A stretch of 64,000 bases of DNA from Mycolicibacterium hodleri (GTDB lineage: Bacteria; Actinomycetota; Actinomycetes; Mycobacteriales; Mycobacteriaceae): positions 62,001 through 126,000 of the forward strand of contig NZ_JACKTL010000050.1 of the NCBI RefSeq assembly GCF_025822245.1, read 5' to 3'. The notes under the pieces are model-generated. The model made no database searches and had not been told where the DNA came from. It worked only from the letters and a program-made list of their open reading frames with translations. The position numbers and the translations under genes are program-made. Shown piece after piece: positions 33,301-38,143 of this stretch. How positions within the stretch are numbered: position 1 is the stretch's first letter; each line of letters opens with the position of its first letter.

Positions 33301-36300
33301 TCGGTGGTGGGACCGACGACAGCGCGACGTCGACCGTCGGAACGCCGATCTGGAACACCAGGGCACACATCCTCGACCCGTGGCTGCGGCCCGTCCCCGA
33401 CGGTGTCGCCGGCGAGCTGTACATTGCCGGTGCGGGTCTCGCCCGCGGCTACCTCAACCAACCGGGGTTGAGCGCAGGCCGATTCGTGGCCAACCCCTTC
33501 GAGACCGACGGCCGGATGTACCGGACGGGGGACCTGGTGGTGCGCCGCCGCGCCGCCGACGATCGGGCCGGGAACCTCGACTTCCTGGGCCGCACCGACG
33601 ACCAGGTCAAGATCCGTGGCTATCGCGTCGAAGTCGGCGACGTGCAGAGTGCCATCGCCGCCCATCCGCGCGTGTCGCAGGCCGCGGTGGTCGCCCGCCC
33701 CGACCCGAAGACCTCCGGGTCACACCAGCTGATCGCCTACGTGGTGCCCACGGGTGGGCTGGCGCTTTCCGACGAGGACGCCGCGTCGCTCATCGGCGGG
33801 GTGCGCACCCACCTCAAGGGTGCCCTGCCCGGCTACATGGTGCCCTCGGCGATCGCGGTGCTCGACCGACTTCCGTTGACCGACAACGGAAAGCTCGACA
33901 TTAGAGCGCTGCCTCAGGTCGACCCCGCCACCCACCGCGCGCCGAGCCGGGCCCCGCAGACCGCGACCGAGGAGGCGCTCTGCCGGATCTTCGGCGACGT
34001 GCTGGGTCTGGACGACGTCGGCGTGGACGACGACTTCTTCGACCTCGGCGGCCACTCCCTGCTGAGCATTCGTCTGATCGGTGCTGTTCGGACCGCGCTC
34101 GGCGTCGAGACGTCGATCCGCGACGTCTTCGACGCTCCGACCGTCGGTGCGCTTGCGGCCCTGGTGGATTCGCAACGGACCGCCCGGGCACCACGGCCGG
34201 CGCTGGTCGCGGCGCAGCGCCCCGAGGTGGTGCCGACCTCACCCGCGCAGGAACGCCTGCTCATCCTCGACCGCCTTGGCGAGACCGGGCTGGCCTACAA
34301 CTATCCGCTGGTGTTCCGGGTTCGCGGCCCGCTCGACGTCGAGGCGCTGCGTGCCGCTCTCGGCGACGTCGTGGACCGCCACGAGGCGCTGCGAACGGTC
34401 TTCGGCGACCGCGACGGTGTCCCGTTCCAACGCATCCTGGCCGCCGGAACCCCCGTGCCGCTGCGGGTTCTCGACCGCGCCGAGACCGACGTCGCGGCGC
34501 AGATCGCGAATTCCGCGCGGCATGCCTTCGACCTGGCGTCGGAGATCCCGTTGCGCGTCGACGTCATCCGGGTCGGCACCGACGACCACGCCGTGGTCGT
34601 GCTGCTGCATCACATCGCCACCGACGAGTGGTCGGACGCGCCCTTCGTCGCCGACCTGAACCGCGCGTACGCGGCCAGGGTCGTCGGCACCGACCCGGAC
34701 CTGCCCGACCTGCCGGTGCAGTACGCGGACTACGCGTTGTGGCAACGCGAACTGCTGGCGTCCATCGGCGACGAACGGCTGACCCATTGGCGCGCGGCGC
34801 TCGCCGGCGCGCCCGACGAGCTCACCCTGCCGACCGACCGTCCCAGGCCAACCAGGCCCAGCGGTGTCGGCGGCACCGTCGACGTCGAGCTCCCGGCGGA
34901 AGTGGCTGCGGCGGTGCGCAATCTGGCCGCCGAGCGCCAGGTCAGCGTGTTGATGGTGTTGCACGCCGCGGTCGCGGTGCTTCTGCACCGGTTGGGCGCA
35001 GGGGACGACATAGTGGTCGGGACACCGGTCGCCGGCCGAGCCGACGCCGCGCTCGACGACGTGATCGGCTTCTTCGTCAACACCGTGGTGCTGCGGGTCG
35101 ACGTCGCGGGCAACCCGTCGTTCGGCGACCTGCTGACCCGGGTCCGGACGGCCGACCTGGCCGCATTCGCCCACCAGGAGCTGCCCTTCGAACGACTGGT
35201 CGAGGACCTCAACCCGCCACGCGTCGCGGGCCGCAATCCGCTGTTCGGGGTCTTCGTCGGCTATCACCGGCGCGACGGCGCGGACGCCGACATGTTCGGC
35301 CTGCCCACGCAATGGGTCGAACCCGACACGTCGGCGGCCATGTTCGACCTGGGCTTCACGGTGATCGACGGGGGTGCCGAGGGTGGCGCCACGATCATGG
35401 CCGAGTACGGGGCCGACCTGTTCGACGAGTCGACGGTACGAACCCTGACGTCGCGGTTGGTGCGCATCCTGGGCGAGGGCGCGGTGGCTGCCGACCTGCC
35501 AATCGGGGCCGTCGAGCTGCTTGGTGACGGCGAGCTCGACGACCTGGTGGGCGAGCGCAACCGCACCGCCCACGACGTTCCCTCAATGGGATTGGGCGCG
35601 TTGGTGTCTCGGCAGGCGACGCTCACGCCGACCGCGACCGCCGTGGTGTTCGACGGGCGGGAGCTGAGCTACGCCGAGCTCGACGGGTGGTCGGACCGCC
35701 TCGCCGCCCAGCTCGTCGAGGACGGCGCCCACCCGGGCGCAATCGTCGGGGTGTCGCTGCCCCGGTCGGTGGAGCTGATCGTCGCCCTGGTCGCCATCGC
35801 GAAGTCGGGTGCGGCGTTCCTGCCGCTGGACCCCGAGTATCCCGCGGATCGGTTGGCGTTCATGACCTCCGACGCGAACCCCGCCGTGGTACTGGACGAC
35901 CCGTACACGGTGGTGTGCGCGAGCGGTGACACTGCGGTGGCGCCGCCGACCGACGTCGACCCCCGACAGCTGGCGTACGTCCTGTACACGTCCGGTTCGA
36001 CGGGACGACCCAAGGGCGTGGCGGTGCCGCACGCAGGCATCGTGAATCGCATTGCGTGGCTGCAGGACGCCTACCCGCTGGGGTCCGAGGACCGGATGCT
36101 GGTGAAGACGCCGATCAGCTTCGACACCTCGGTGTGGGAGGTCTTCTGGCCGTTGAGCGTTGGCGCGACGCTGGTGGTGGCTCGCCCCGGCGGGCACCGC
36201 GACCCCGGCTACCTGGCCGAAACGATCGTCTCCGAGCGGGTCACCGCGGTCGACTTCGTCCCGTCGATGCTCGAGCTGTTCCTGGAGGAGCCGCGAGCCG

Positions 36301-38036
36301 CGCGCTGCACGTCCCTGACTCGGGTCACCGTCGGCGGGGAGGCGCTGGCGGCCGACGTGGCGGCCCGCTTGGCCGACGTGCTCGACGTCCCGCTGCACAA
36401 CCTGTACGGCCCCACCGAGGCGTCAGTCGACGTCCTCGGGTGGACGGCCGACGGCGGGCCGGTCGCCCTGGGGGTGCCGGGGTGGAACGTCCGCGTCTAC
36501 GTGCTCGACGCGTACCTCAACCCCGTCCCGGTGGGCGCCCCCGGCGAGTTGTACCTGGCCGGCGTGCAACTGGCCGACGGCTACCTGCACCGGCACGGGC
36601 TGACCGCCGCGAGCTTCGTGGCCAATCCGTTCGAGGCCGGCGCGCGGATGTACCGGACCGGCGACGCGGTGCGTTGGCGGCGCGACGGGATGCTCGAGTA
36701 TCTCGGCCGTACCGACGAGCAGATCAAGCTGCGCGGCGTCAGGATCGAACCCGGCGAGATCGAGACCGTCCTGGGCACCCACCCGTCGGTGGCCTCGGCA
36801 CGCGTCGTCGTCCGCGGTGACGTGCTGGTGGCGTACTACCTGCGCGCCGAGGGCTCCGAGGGGACAGACACAGACGCGCTGCGGACGCATGCGCTCGCGT
36901 CGCTGCCGATCCACATGGTGCCGTCGGCGTTCGTCGAACTCGCGTCGTATCCGTTGACGCCCAGCGGCAAACTGGACCGCAAGGCGCTTCCGGACCCGCA
37001 GATCGTCTCGGGCACTGGACGACCCGCGGAGACCGCGTTGCAGCAGCGCCTGTGCGACCTGTTCTCCGACGTGCTCGGGGTCGCCGTGACGAGCGTCGAC
37101 GACGACTTCTTCGCCCTCGGTGGGCACTCGCTGCTGCTGGTGCGGCTGGCCTCGGTCATTCGCCGGGAGCTGGACGTCGACGTGCCGGTGGCGGGCTTGA
37201 TGGTCGCCCCGACCGTCGCCGAGGTAGCGGCGTTGCTGGACGACTTTGGCGGGACCGTCGACGGCTTGGCGCCCGTGCTTCCACTGCGCGCGGCCGGCGC
37301 GGCGGCGCCGCTGTTCTGCCTGGCCCCGGCCAGCGGGCTGAGCTGGCAGTTCGCCGGACTGAAACGGCATCTGCCGCAGGACGTTCCGCTGTACGGACTG
37401 CAATCGCCACTGTTCCACGGCGGGCGGTTGCCCGACGACATCGGCACCCTCGCCGCCGAGTACGCCGACAGGGCGGGCGAGGTCGCACCGCGGGGGCCGA
37501 TCCGGCTCCTCGGGTGGTCGTTCGGCGGCTCGATGGCGCTGCTCGTCGCCGAGGAACTGGTCCGCCGCGGCCGCGAGGTGACGTTCGTGGGGATGCTCGA
37601 CGCGCGCACCGACGTGGTCGCCGATGCCGACGAGTTCGACCCGGCGACCGTGTTGGCCGGCCTGCTCCGAGAGATGGGCTTCTCCGTCGACCCCGGTGCC
37701 ACGATGACCGTCGACGAGGCCGTCGCCCTGGTGCGGACCAGTGGCGACGCGATCTCGATACTCGACGACGTGCAGATCGCCCGGGTCGTCGAGAACTACG
37801 TCGCGGCAGAACGATTGACGGCGGGAGCGGACTACGGTCGCTACGACGGGGACGTGTTCTTCGTCGACGCCACGCAGCTGGAGATGAACCTGACCGGGGT
37901 GGCGTCGGAGGGCTGGCGCGCTCACGTCGGCGGCGAGCTGAAGGTGGTCTCGCTCGACTGCGCACACTCCGAGCTGATGGACGCCGAAGTGCTCGATCGG
38001 CTGGGCCCGCTCATCGCGGCCGAGTTGGCCGACTGA
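15333..38036 (+). CDS. fxbB/fxbC: Six-module exochelin nonribosomal peptide synthetase in one chain (FxbB-FxbC equivalent)
   Basis: 7567 residues. Approximate order: A1 1-530, T1 567, E1 625-1090; C2 1105, A2 1550, T2 2075; C3 2150, A3 2606, T3 3167, E3 3226; C4 3689, A4 4142, T4 4688, E4 4750; C5 5226, A5 5680, T5 6239; C6 6300, A6 6757, T6 7263, TE 7327-7567 (GWSFGG Ser near 7397, CAHSE His). Specificity residues read by hand: A1 DINYWGGIGK (formyl-hydroxy-Orn), A2 VDTLISSGDK (beta-Ala-like, Asp235 replaced), A3 and A5 DMENLGLINK (hydroxy-Orn), A4 DFWNVGMVHK (Thr), A6 DTWDTGLVDK (unassigned). Epimerases in modules 1, 3 and 4 match exochelin MS stereochemistry. There is no loading C domain. 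M. smegmatis, as I recall, splits these modules over two proteins. Confidence 0.95.
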   Translation: MTTTEIDDGLTPSARLELLREWNDASWPDTTTTVPAAFARQVEQTPDALAVVAGDVRLTYRELADRAYQLANHLRAAGVEHEQMVAIALPRSAEMVVAAMAILAAGGAFVPVDPQWPAERRQQVLADTRATSVVVAPGAALPTDPTAIDIALDAWTFGHHPTAPPTTTIDGSQLAYVIFTSGSTGKPKGAMIRHEAIAERLTWQVEDVLGFGPGDASLFKAPLSFDISVNEILLPLVSGGYVVVADPGGERDPQYLLDLISGENVTFVYLVSSMLDVLLDLAQGTSLLSGLKHVWCGGEVLTPALFDRFRAQLSTTLYHGYGPAEATIGVSHVIYRDSAERIETSIGRPNPHTQLYVLDDDLHPVPVGVGGELYAAGFLLGRGYIHAPGLTGSRFVANPFDDDGSRMYRTGDLARWTAEGVLEFLGRADNQVKIRGMRVELEEIEVILASHPLVRHAAVILRQTPSGGARLTGYVVSNAGVEADDLLSWCASKLPEHMVPAAVMVLDEFPVTANGKLDRRALPAPPTAVPNAAAAPTDPRTRAICDIFAELLGVVSVSADADFFAMGGDSIVAMGLISRARKLGLRLRPRDVFAARTPAALAAAASDIGSIATESVTVDPVGDVAATPILAWLHEVGNGVTGLDGFFQSVTLHSPAGLTTAALTTMVDALLDCHDVLRARVGTVDPAGLTIPATGSVTAADVLTRVPLDGDADAVTAEQRSQAVGRLDPRHGRVLDVVWLDAGANRPGRLILMLHHVVVDGVSLRLLGEDLASAWANVRAGQPISLAAADTPLRQWSDELRAATTGGVFAADEDHWLRVAGTADALPLGSRPLDPAVDVVATEDRLTVRLGANATGRLLGPVPNAIRGGVDDVLVAALAVALAEWRGSESSSVLLELEGHGREAEHLGAAGEHLDLSRTLGWFTTLFPVVVDPGATPWDRLMSGGRQLGDAVKAVKDQLRAVPGNGLSYGALRYLSGRPRPDLAIQPQVLFNYLGRFSGAGDAPWTLAEDVVAEDRDPRMPLPRALEINAITVETDDGSRLEATFSWPSGVLDHSRVQALSHLWVGALEAIAVSDAVSGPTPSDFPLVTLDQSDVDALGVGQDELVDVLPPSPLQAGIYFHSTYADVDPYVVQQIVELSGPVEPERLRAAANALIARHRHLGAAFRPTADGDVVSVIGAAPDMPWLFVDVSVVDDAAASRRVHEVAAEQRDRPFDLARPPLMRYALLRLTPHRHVLIQTVHHIVADGWSVPVVLRELAALHDDPSAPLPAAPRYGDYLTWIAEAPVEEALTAWRTELDGVTEPTRFADALPPSRSRGEGFGKAGATLATDVAAGLADWAGSHGVTVSAVVGAAWGIAVGRLSGRSDVVFGSTVSGRGVDVPGVDDMVGLLINTVAARTRWTAGDSLETVVRRFADAQTALLEDHHVALADVQQAIGVTDLFDTLVVVENHPAAHHPGASIQVTSVDVVEAPHYPLTLMVKPAEPFTVALTHDLGVVDAATAQRVLEFYQRILATIVTSGELPCGDVELLAPAEYDAVLAAGTGAPAWRGTVLDAFDDQVRRVPSAVAVADGSGRLSYAQLDREATRLAGALADAGVRRGDVVAVTVGRTTDLVVALLAVLRSGAAYLPVDPQYPHARISFMLDDARPRVIVTDGRPLPPHGLPTVSVDANPAAQEAVRVDVGPDDAASIVYTSGSTGRPKGTVGTHGALANRLAWAADAWSHEHDDVRVAKSSTSFVDGTTELLGALVAGATTVIADEDTARDAAALASLVDTVGATQLLVVPSLAVAMAESAPTGLGHVRRWICSGEALDHGTVTALRRVSPDAQIVNSYGSSEVAGDVLAGPVPVDGPTTLGRPVPGVRILLLGPDLAPVPPGVIGEIYVGGSQLARGYHGQSGMTAARFVADPFSAHGGRLYRTGDLARWTPTGDVEFVGRADDQVTINGFRVELGEVEAALADLPGVADAVVTVHHGAHGSTRLDSYVVTRDASPLEQAAIRAALAERLPAHLVPATVTQLPGVPLLPNGKRDRAALPEPVLSVSKVAARTPRESLICSVFQDVLDISDPIGVDDDFFALGGDSLLALRVVNRLAGADVTIQTKELFQLRTPRALEDVLATRGTAVSPAPAAVPATSVAWHGLADDELARLVDGCPVEVQDVWPLSPLQQGVYYQSTYTDDVNTYLAQNVFDFDRQLDVDAMRTAFGALLSRHDNLRAGFTSEDVVRPVQYVGRFVPADGALVDLSDLTPEVAADRLAEVMRADAEKPFDLRMPPLVRLTVIRRPGLGDRLLLTCHFLLWDGWSRELVLRELFALYDSRGIRGALPAAGSTYVDYLRWVDDQDQAASIRAWSDALAGLAEATLVAPEAVGREPALPQRVYGELSDELTARLERHTRTRPTTANTVLTTALGMVLGFETASTDVVFGTTVAGRPPELPGVENVIGQFLNTIPVRVQTTPNMTVAELLRRVEDFRLDLMAHEYVGLGDVTRSTGHQPLFDTLYVLQNFLDDDTFTDFERQHGIIGVDFVDTTHYPLTWVLTPGERLTIKLEYRPDVVDAGTAAAMVERLIRAVDLLLAHPDAAVGDLDLALPADRAALEAQWRSTEHDMGDDTIADLLADRARICPDETALVFGDTRLTYAELDGRINQLARRLLDRGAGPERIVALALPRSVDMVVALFAVLRTGAAYLPLERDYPLARLTGMIDDGRPVLLVCHAASAEVAEHQERRGGDVLRLDDPTVRDALARTSTAALTDAELGAFARGAGAQRLEHPAYVIFTSGSTGRPKGVVTPYRGLTNMQLNHRAEIFEPAIATAGGRRLRVAHTVSFSFDMSWEELLWLVEGHEVHICNEELRRDATALVAYCHEHRIDVVNVTPSYAHHLFAQGLLDAGSHSPTLVLLGGEAVSDEVWRRLRELPDGTGYNLYGPTEYTINTLGASTDDSATPTVGQPIWNTRAYVLDSWLRPVGDGVVGELYIAGAGLARGYLDRPALTADRFVADPFTEGGRMYCTGDLVARRPDTGGTLDFFGRSDDQVKIRGYRVELGEVAAALSALPGVRQAVAVARPGPSASVNQLVCYVVQDERREDKEAFAAELRAAVSQTLPDYMVPALYGFVDEIPLTVNGKLDVRALPEPVVPSAGESRDPRDERETLLASVFAEVLGLPHVGIDDDFFTLGGDSISSIAVSGRARKAGLPLTPRDVFRRRTVAALAAVVGSSAPTAPAEPDSGVGTIAATPMLAETADAKTPLANFYQSMVVATPAGITDGQLDAVLQALLDTHDMLRARLDVGTAGWTLSVPEETVAAGSLLTVRDGALTASDVAEATTAAAADLSPEDGRMVRAVWYRDGQLLLVVHHLVVDGVSWRVVTEDLAAAWADVVAGRPAALDAVPTSFRTWSSAIAGTRFDAEAPYWNDVLSTADPDLGHRPLDASVDTAETVRAQSFTLPGDVSSALLSSVPAAIHGGVNDVLLAALALALARWRADRGHDTSAAVVNLEGHGREPELVAGDLDLSRTIGWFTAIYPVRLDPGMLDWTDVLEAGQQLATAVKSVKEQLRSAPSRGLGYGVLRHLDAERPVRGDAPQILFNYLGRFSGGSGKAWEPVADFGGLREGVDPTNPAVALEINAIAEDGPGGTRLTVTLAWPGGLLDAGDVDELATLWSATLTALTRCDALAGHTPSDFPLVEVTQEDLDDWQSTGPVEDVLPLLPLQEGMYFHGALGAGSDDYVDTYRVQQIAELSGPVDPEALRASLSAVIARHQALRAGFHELRDGRIAQVVWAEVPVVLDVVDASDLDEGVVRQRLDDVAREQLSRPFDLAAPPLVRYALVSLTAHDHRLIQTMHHIVADGWSYPVMFGDVVTHYNSALGVGAGLTPLTATLRDHVDAVRGGDQDAARQAWATALAGVEPTLLFDEPKAVGEHHSSVRRLSVDLTAALTRAARERGVTLGTVVHGAWGLLLGRLLDRRRVVFGSTVSGRGGELAGTDSIVGLLINTVPVPMAWDHDTSVAAVMAALQEQQSAVLDAQHLGLAELARLAGVREFFDTMVVVENFPTVADEPSNDARAVHFEGFTGTDAPHYPVSLVAYLDDRLTVEIKYDAEAVTAAQADRFAERVERILAAFTGTPDTAVGDVDLRTDAERDLVAATQSRRGPDRTLVEAFTAAAGAHAGRTAVSCGAARLTYAELDERASAVAATLTRLGVRPESRVAVALPRSLDLIVALLAVVKAGGTYVPLDVDSPEARLRHIVVDSAPVCILVDRVDRLPDGVSTAATPVVLVDDAARPQPGTLHAPALVADHAAYVIYTSGSTGLPKGVTVTHRNVAALFDGTATLFEFGHDDVWTMFHSAAFDFSVWELWGPLLHGGHLVVVEQAVARDPDRFLELLESERVTVLNQTPSAFYPLIEADRRRGRPSSLGSVRYVVFGGEALDTGRLVPWYERHDADSPRLVNMYGITETCVHVSHRPLAVADATSATGSVIGDAIPGLRMHLLDDSLQPVPTGVVGEIYVAGGQIARGYVGKPGLTASRFVANPFDGDGERLYRSGDTAMWTEDGQLVYVGRSDQQVKVRGYRIELGEVESALAALPDVANAAAAVRQDETGRSRLVGYVVGRTRVDVAEIRARLSTRLPDYMVPSALVVLDSLPLTVNGKLDRAALPAPTEAPVATAQPVVDPDASGSTAELLAALYTEILGAAVGVDDDFFTMGGDSIVAIQLVNRARRQGVHITPQQVFLSRTPAALAGEADAAAPRQAAVDDTDAGPDLGEVMVTPIVQRLAELGGGVDRLNQAELLLAPAGATAEQLDAVVNAVVTRHDALGLRLHRPAPMLWSLEAAVAPHVSIRRVDASGFTDDEFVDAIGLQSDAAADRLDPGTGALVDAVWFDLGPQRQGRLLLTVHHLAIDGVSWRILVDDLGEAFDQVRAGNRPALPAVPTSIRSYARAVNESAQQAARLAEFEHWTSVLAPGGELDDRANTVGLTVGATRDHEVRLTAAETLPLLTSVPAMANADVTETLVAALSMAVRRWRSASGGNPDAPLVVDLERHGRDGWGDDMDLSRTVGWFTAIAPVRLSSNATDDHVAVLKETKERLRAVADGGLGFGQLRYCNPRTAAALGRLPAPQVLFNYLGRWAADGTADWDSAPEVATLRGAPDPDLGTPYLLEVNAVCDDTVDGPVLRATLTYADGELGEEPVVELADHWTAVLRELGQLDQLDGGPSAPSLTPSDLRFVDLSQADVDRVTAATTPGVEDIWPLSPLQEGVYFQASYAQAAVYIVQNVFEFAEPVDPDALRTAYSAVMARNPVLRSAFLADGLPHPVAAIAKDPVCEPELIDLTDVAPDDLDARLAEITAADRLRTFDLDSPPLARMTIARTADRDRLIFSYHFLLLDGWSREQLLRELFAEYAAARTGVAARLPEPTAHFTDYLRWLDRQDRDASAGRWAAALADLAAPTLLVPAAVGTEPTLALRLDFTLTEDQSATLLQAARDAGVTLNALVSTALAMVLAYETGSEDVVFGSTVAGRPTDLEGIEDVIGLFLNTVPTRVRLEPGRSVTETMRAVQSERLALMDHEYLGLGDIQRALGSGSGPLFDSLYVLQNFLDDDTFTDMESEYGIVGHDSVDASHYPLTWVASPGRELWVKLEYRPDVVDRADAQRLLDRLRQTMLQIADGAATLAAVPMPLPAETGALTAHDAATRHDLPAATVMDLLAERCVESPRATALVCGDDSVDYRTLDERVNRLARRLRGSGIGPEQTVALAIPRSVDAVVALFAVLRAGAAYLPLELDYPDERLAIMLDDAGPVRLLTTSAVASRIAAVAPPNCPVVVLDDEDVAARLAAEAPDWDGVTPSLDHPAYVIYTSGSTGKPKGVVTPHRGLTNMHLNHREAIFAPAIAKAGGRRLRIAHTVSFSFDMSWEELLWLIEGHEVHICDEDLRRDATALVAYCHRYEVDVVNVTPTYAQLLFDQGLLSPGGHPPVLVLLGGEAVSAAVWDRLRDSETSYGYNLYGPTEYTINTLGGGTDDSATSTVGTPIWNTRAHILDPWLRPVPDGVAGELYIAGAGLARGYLNQPGLSAGRFVANPFETDGRMYRTGDLVVRRRAADDRAGNLDFLGRTDDQVKIRGYRVEVGDVQSAIAAHPRVSQAAVVARPDPKTSGSHQLIAYVVPTGGLALSDEDAASLIGGVRTHLKGALPGYMVPSAIAVLDRLPLTDNGKLDIRALPQVDPATHRAPSRAPQTATEEALCRIFGDVLGLDDVGVDDDFFDLGGHSLLSIRLIGAVRTALGVETSIRDVFDAPTVGALAALVDSQRTARAPRPALVAAQRPEVVPTSPAQERLLILDRLGETGLAYNYPLVFRVRGPLDVEALRAALGDVVDRHEALRTVFGDRDGVPFQRILAAGTPVPLRVLDRAETDVAAQIANSARHAFDLASEIPLRVDVIRVGTDDHAVVVLLHHIATDEWSDAPFVADLNRAYAARVVGTDPDLPDLPVQYADYALWQRELLASIGDERLTHWRAALAGAPDELTLPTDRPRPTRPSGVGGTVDVELPAEVAAAVRNLAAERQVSVLMVLHAAVAVLLHRLGAGDDIVVGTPVAGRADAALDDVIGFFVNTVVLRVDVAGNPSFGDLLTRVRTADLAAFAHQELPFERLVEDLNPPRVAGRNPLFGVFVGYHRRDGADADMFGLPTQWVEPDTSAAMFDLGFTVIDGGAEGGATIMAEYGADLFDESTVRTLTSRLVRILGEGAVAADLPIGAVELLGDGELDDLVGERNRTAHDVPSMGLGALVSRQATLTPTATAVVFDGRELSYAELDGWSDRLAAQLVEDGAHPGAIVGVSLPRSVELIVALVAIAKSGAAFLPLDPEYPADRLAFMTSDANPAVVLDDPYTVVCASGDTAVAPPTDVDPRQLAYVLYTSGSTGRPKGVAVPHAGIVNRIAWLQDAYPLGSEDRMLVKTPISFDTSVWEVFWPLSVGATLVVARPGGHRDPGYLAETIVSERVTAVDFVPSMLELFLEEPRAARCTSLTRVTVGGEALAADVAARLADVLDVPLHNLYGPTEASVDVLGWTADGGPVALGVPGWNVRVYVLDAYLNPVPVGAPGELYLAGVQLADGYLHRHGLTAASFVANPFEAGARMYRTGDAVRWRRDGMLEYLGRTDEQIKLRGVRIEPGEIETVLGTHPSVASARVVVRGDVLVAYYLRAEGSEGTDTDALRTHALASLPIHMVPSAFVELASYPLTPSGKLDRKALPDPQIVSGTGRPAETALQQRLCDLFSDVLGVAVTSVDDDFFALGGHSLLLVRLASVIRRELDVDVPVAGLMVAPTVAEVAALLDDFGGTVDGLAPVLPLRAAGAAAPLFCLAPASGLSWQFAGLKRHLPQDVPLYGLQSPLFHGGRLPDDIGTLAAEYADRAGEVAPRGPIRLLGWSFGGSMALLVAEELVRRGREVTFVGMLDARTDVVADADEFDPATVLAGLLREMGFSVDPGATMTVDEAVALVRTSGDAISILDDVQIARVVENYVAAERLTAGADYGRYDGDVFFVDATQLEMNLTGVASEGWRAHVGGELKVVSLDCAHSELMDAEVLDRLGPLIAAELAD
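22800..24115 (+). repeat. Module 3 copy of a near-duplicate C-end/A segment (partner at 32031-33300)
   Basis: The end of C3 and most of A3 closely resemble the end of C5 and A5. Shared stretches include YVLQNFLDDDTFTD, VTPxRGLTNMxLNHR, HTVSFSFDMSWEELLWL, GHEVHIC and YNLYGPTEYTINTLG. Long runs are also alike at nucleotide level. Both domains activate hydroxyornithine by their specificity residues, consistent with duplication of a C-A unit within the gene. Confidence 0.75.
32031..33305 (+). repeat. Module 5 copy of the duplicated C-end/A segment
   Basis: Direct-repeat partner of 22800-24115. The acceptor-side C domains also share an unusual active-site context: CHFLLWDGWSRE in C3 and YHFLLLDGWSRE in C5, where the first His of HHxxxDG is lost but the catalytic second His is kept. 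The other C domains read HHIVADGWS (C2, C4) or HHIATDEWS (C6). Confidence 0.75.
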
Positions 38037-38048
38037 GACCCCGCGACC

Positions 38049-38095
38049 AGACGCAAACGGCCCTGAATCTCGTCGATTCAGGGCTGTTTACGTCT
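38049..38095. terminator. Strong bidirectional stem-loop between the synthetase and the receptor gene
   Basis: Arms of 21 nt (38049-38069 and 38075-38095) with 19 Watson-Crick pairs, one G-U and one mismatch, and a 5-nt loop TCGTC; the core is CCCTGAATC/GATTCAGGG. It starts 12 bp after the synthetase stop and lies in a convergent gap, so it can serve both transcripts. No long T-tract follows, as is common in mycobacteria. Confidence 0.8.
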
Positions 38096-38133
38096 GCTCG
38101 CGCAAAGACTGCTCGCGCAAAGACTGCTCGCGC
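38094..38133. repeat. 15-bp tandem repeat, about 2.7 copies
   Basis: Unit CTGCTCGCGCAAAGA is present twice in full, followed by CTGCTCGCGC. It overlaps the last bases of the terminator arm and runs to within 11 bp of the receptor stop codon. No gene is affected. Confidence 0.8.
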
Positions 38134-38143
38134 GCGGGGGTGC

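Noticed and set aside
38094..38133. CRISPR-like repeat
   Set aside because: Only 2.7 direct copies of 15 bp without spacers and no cas genes nearby.
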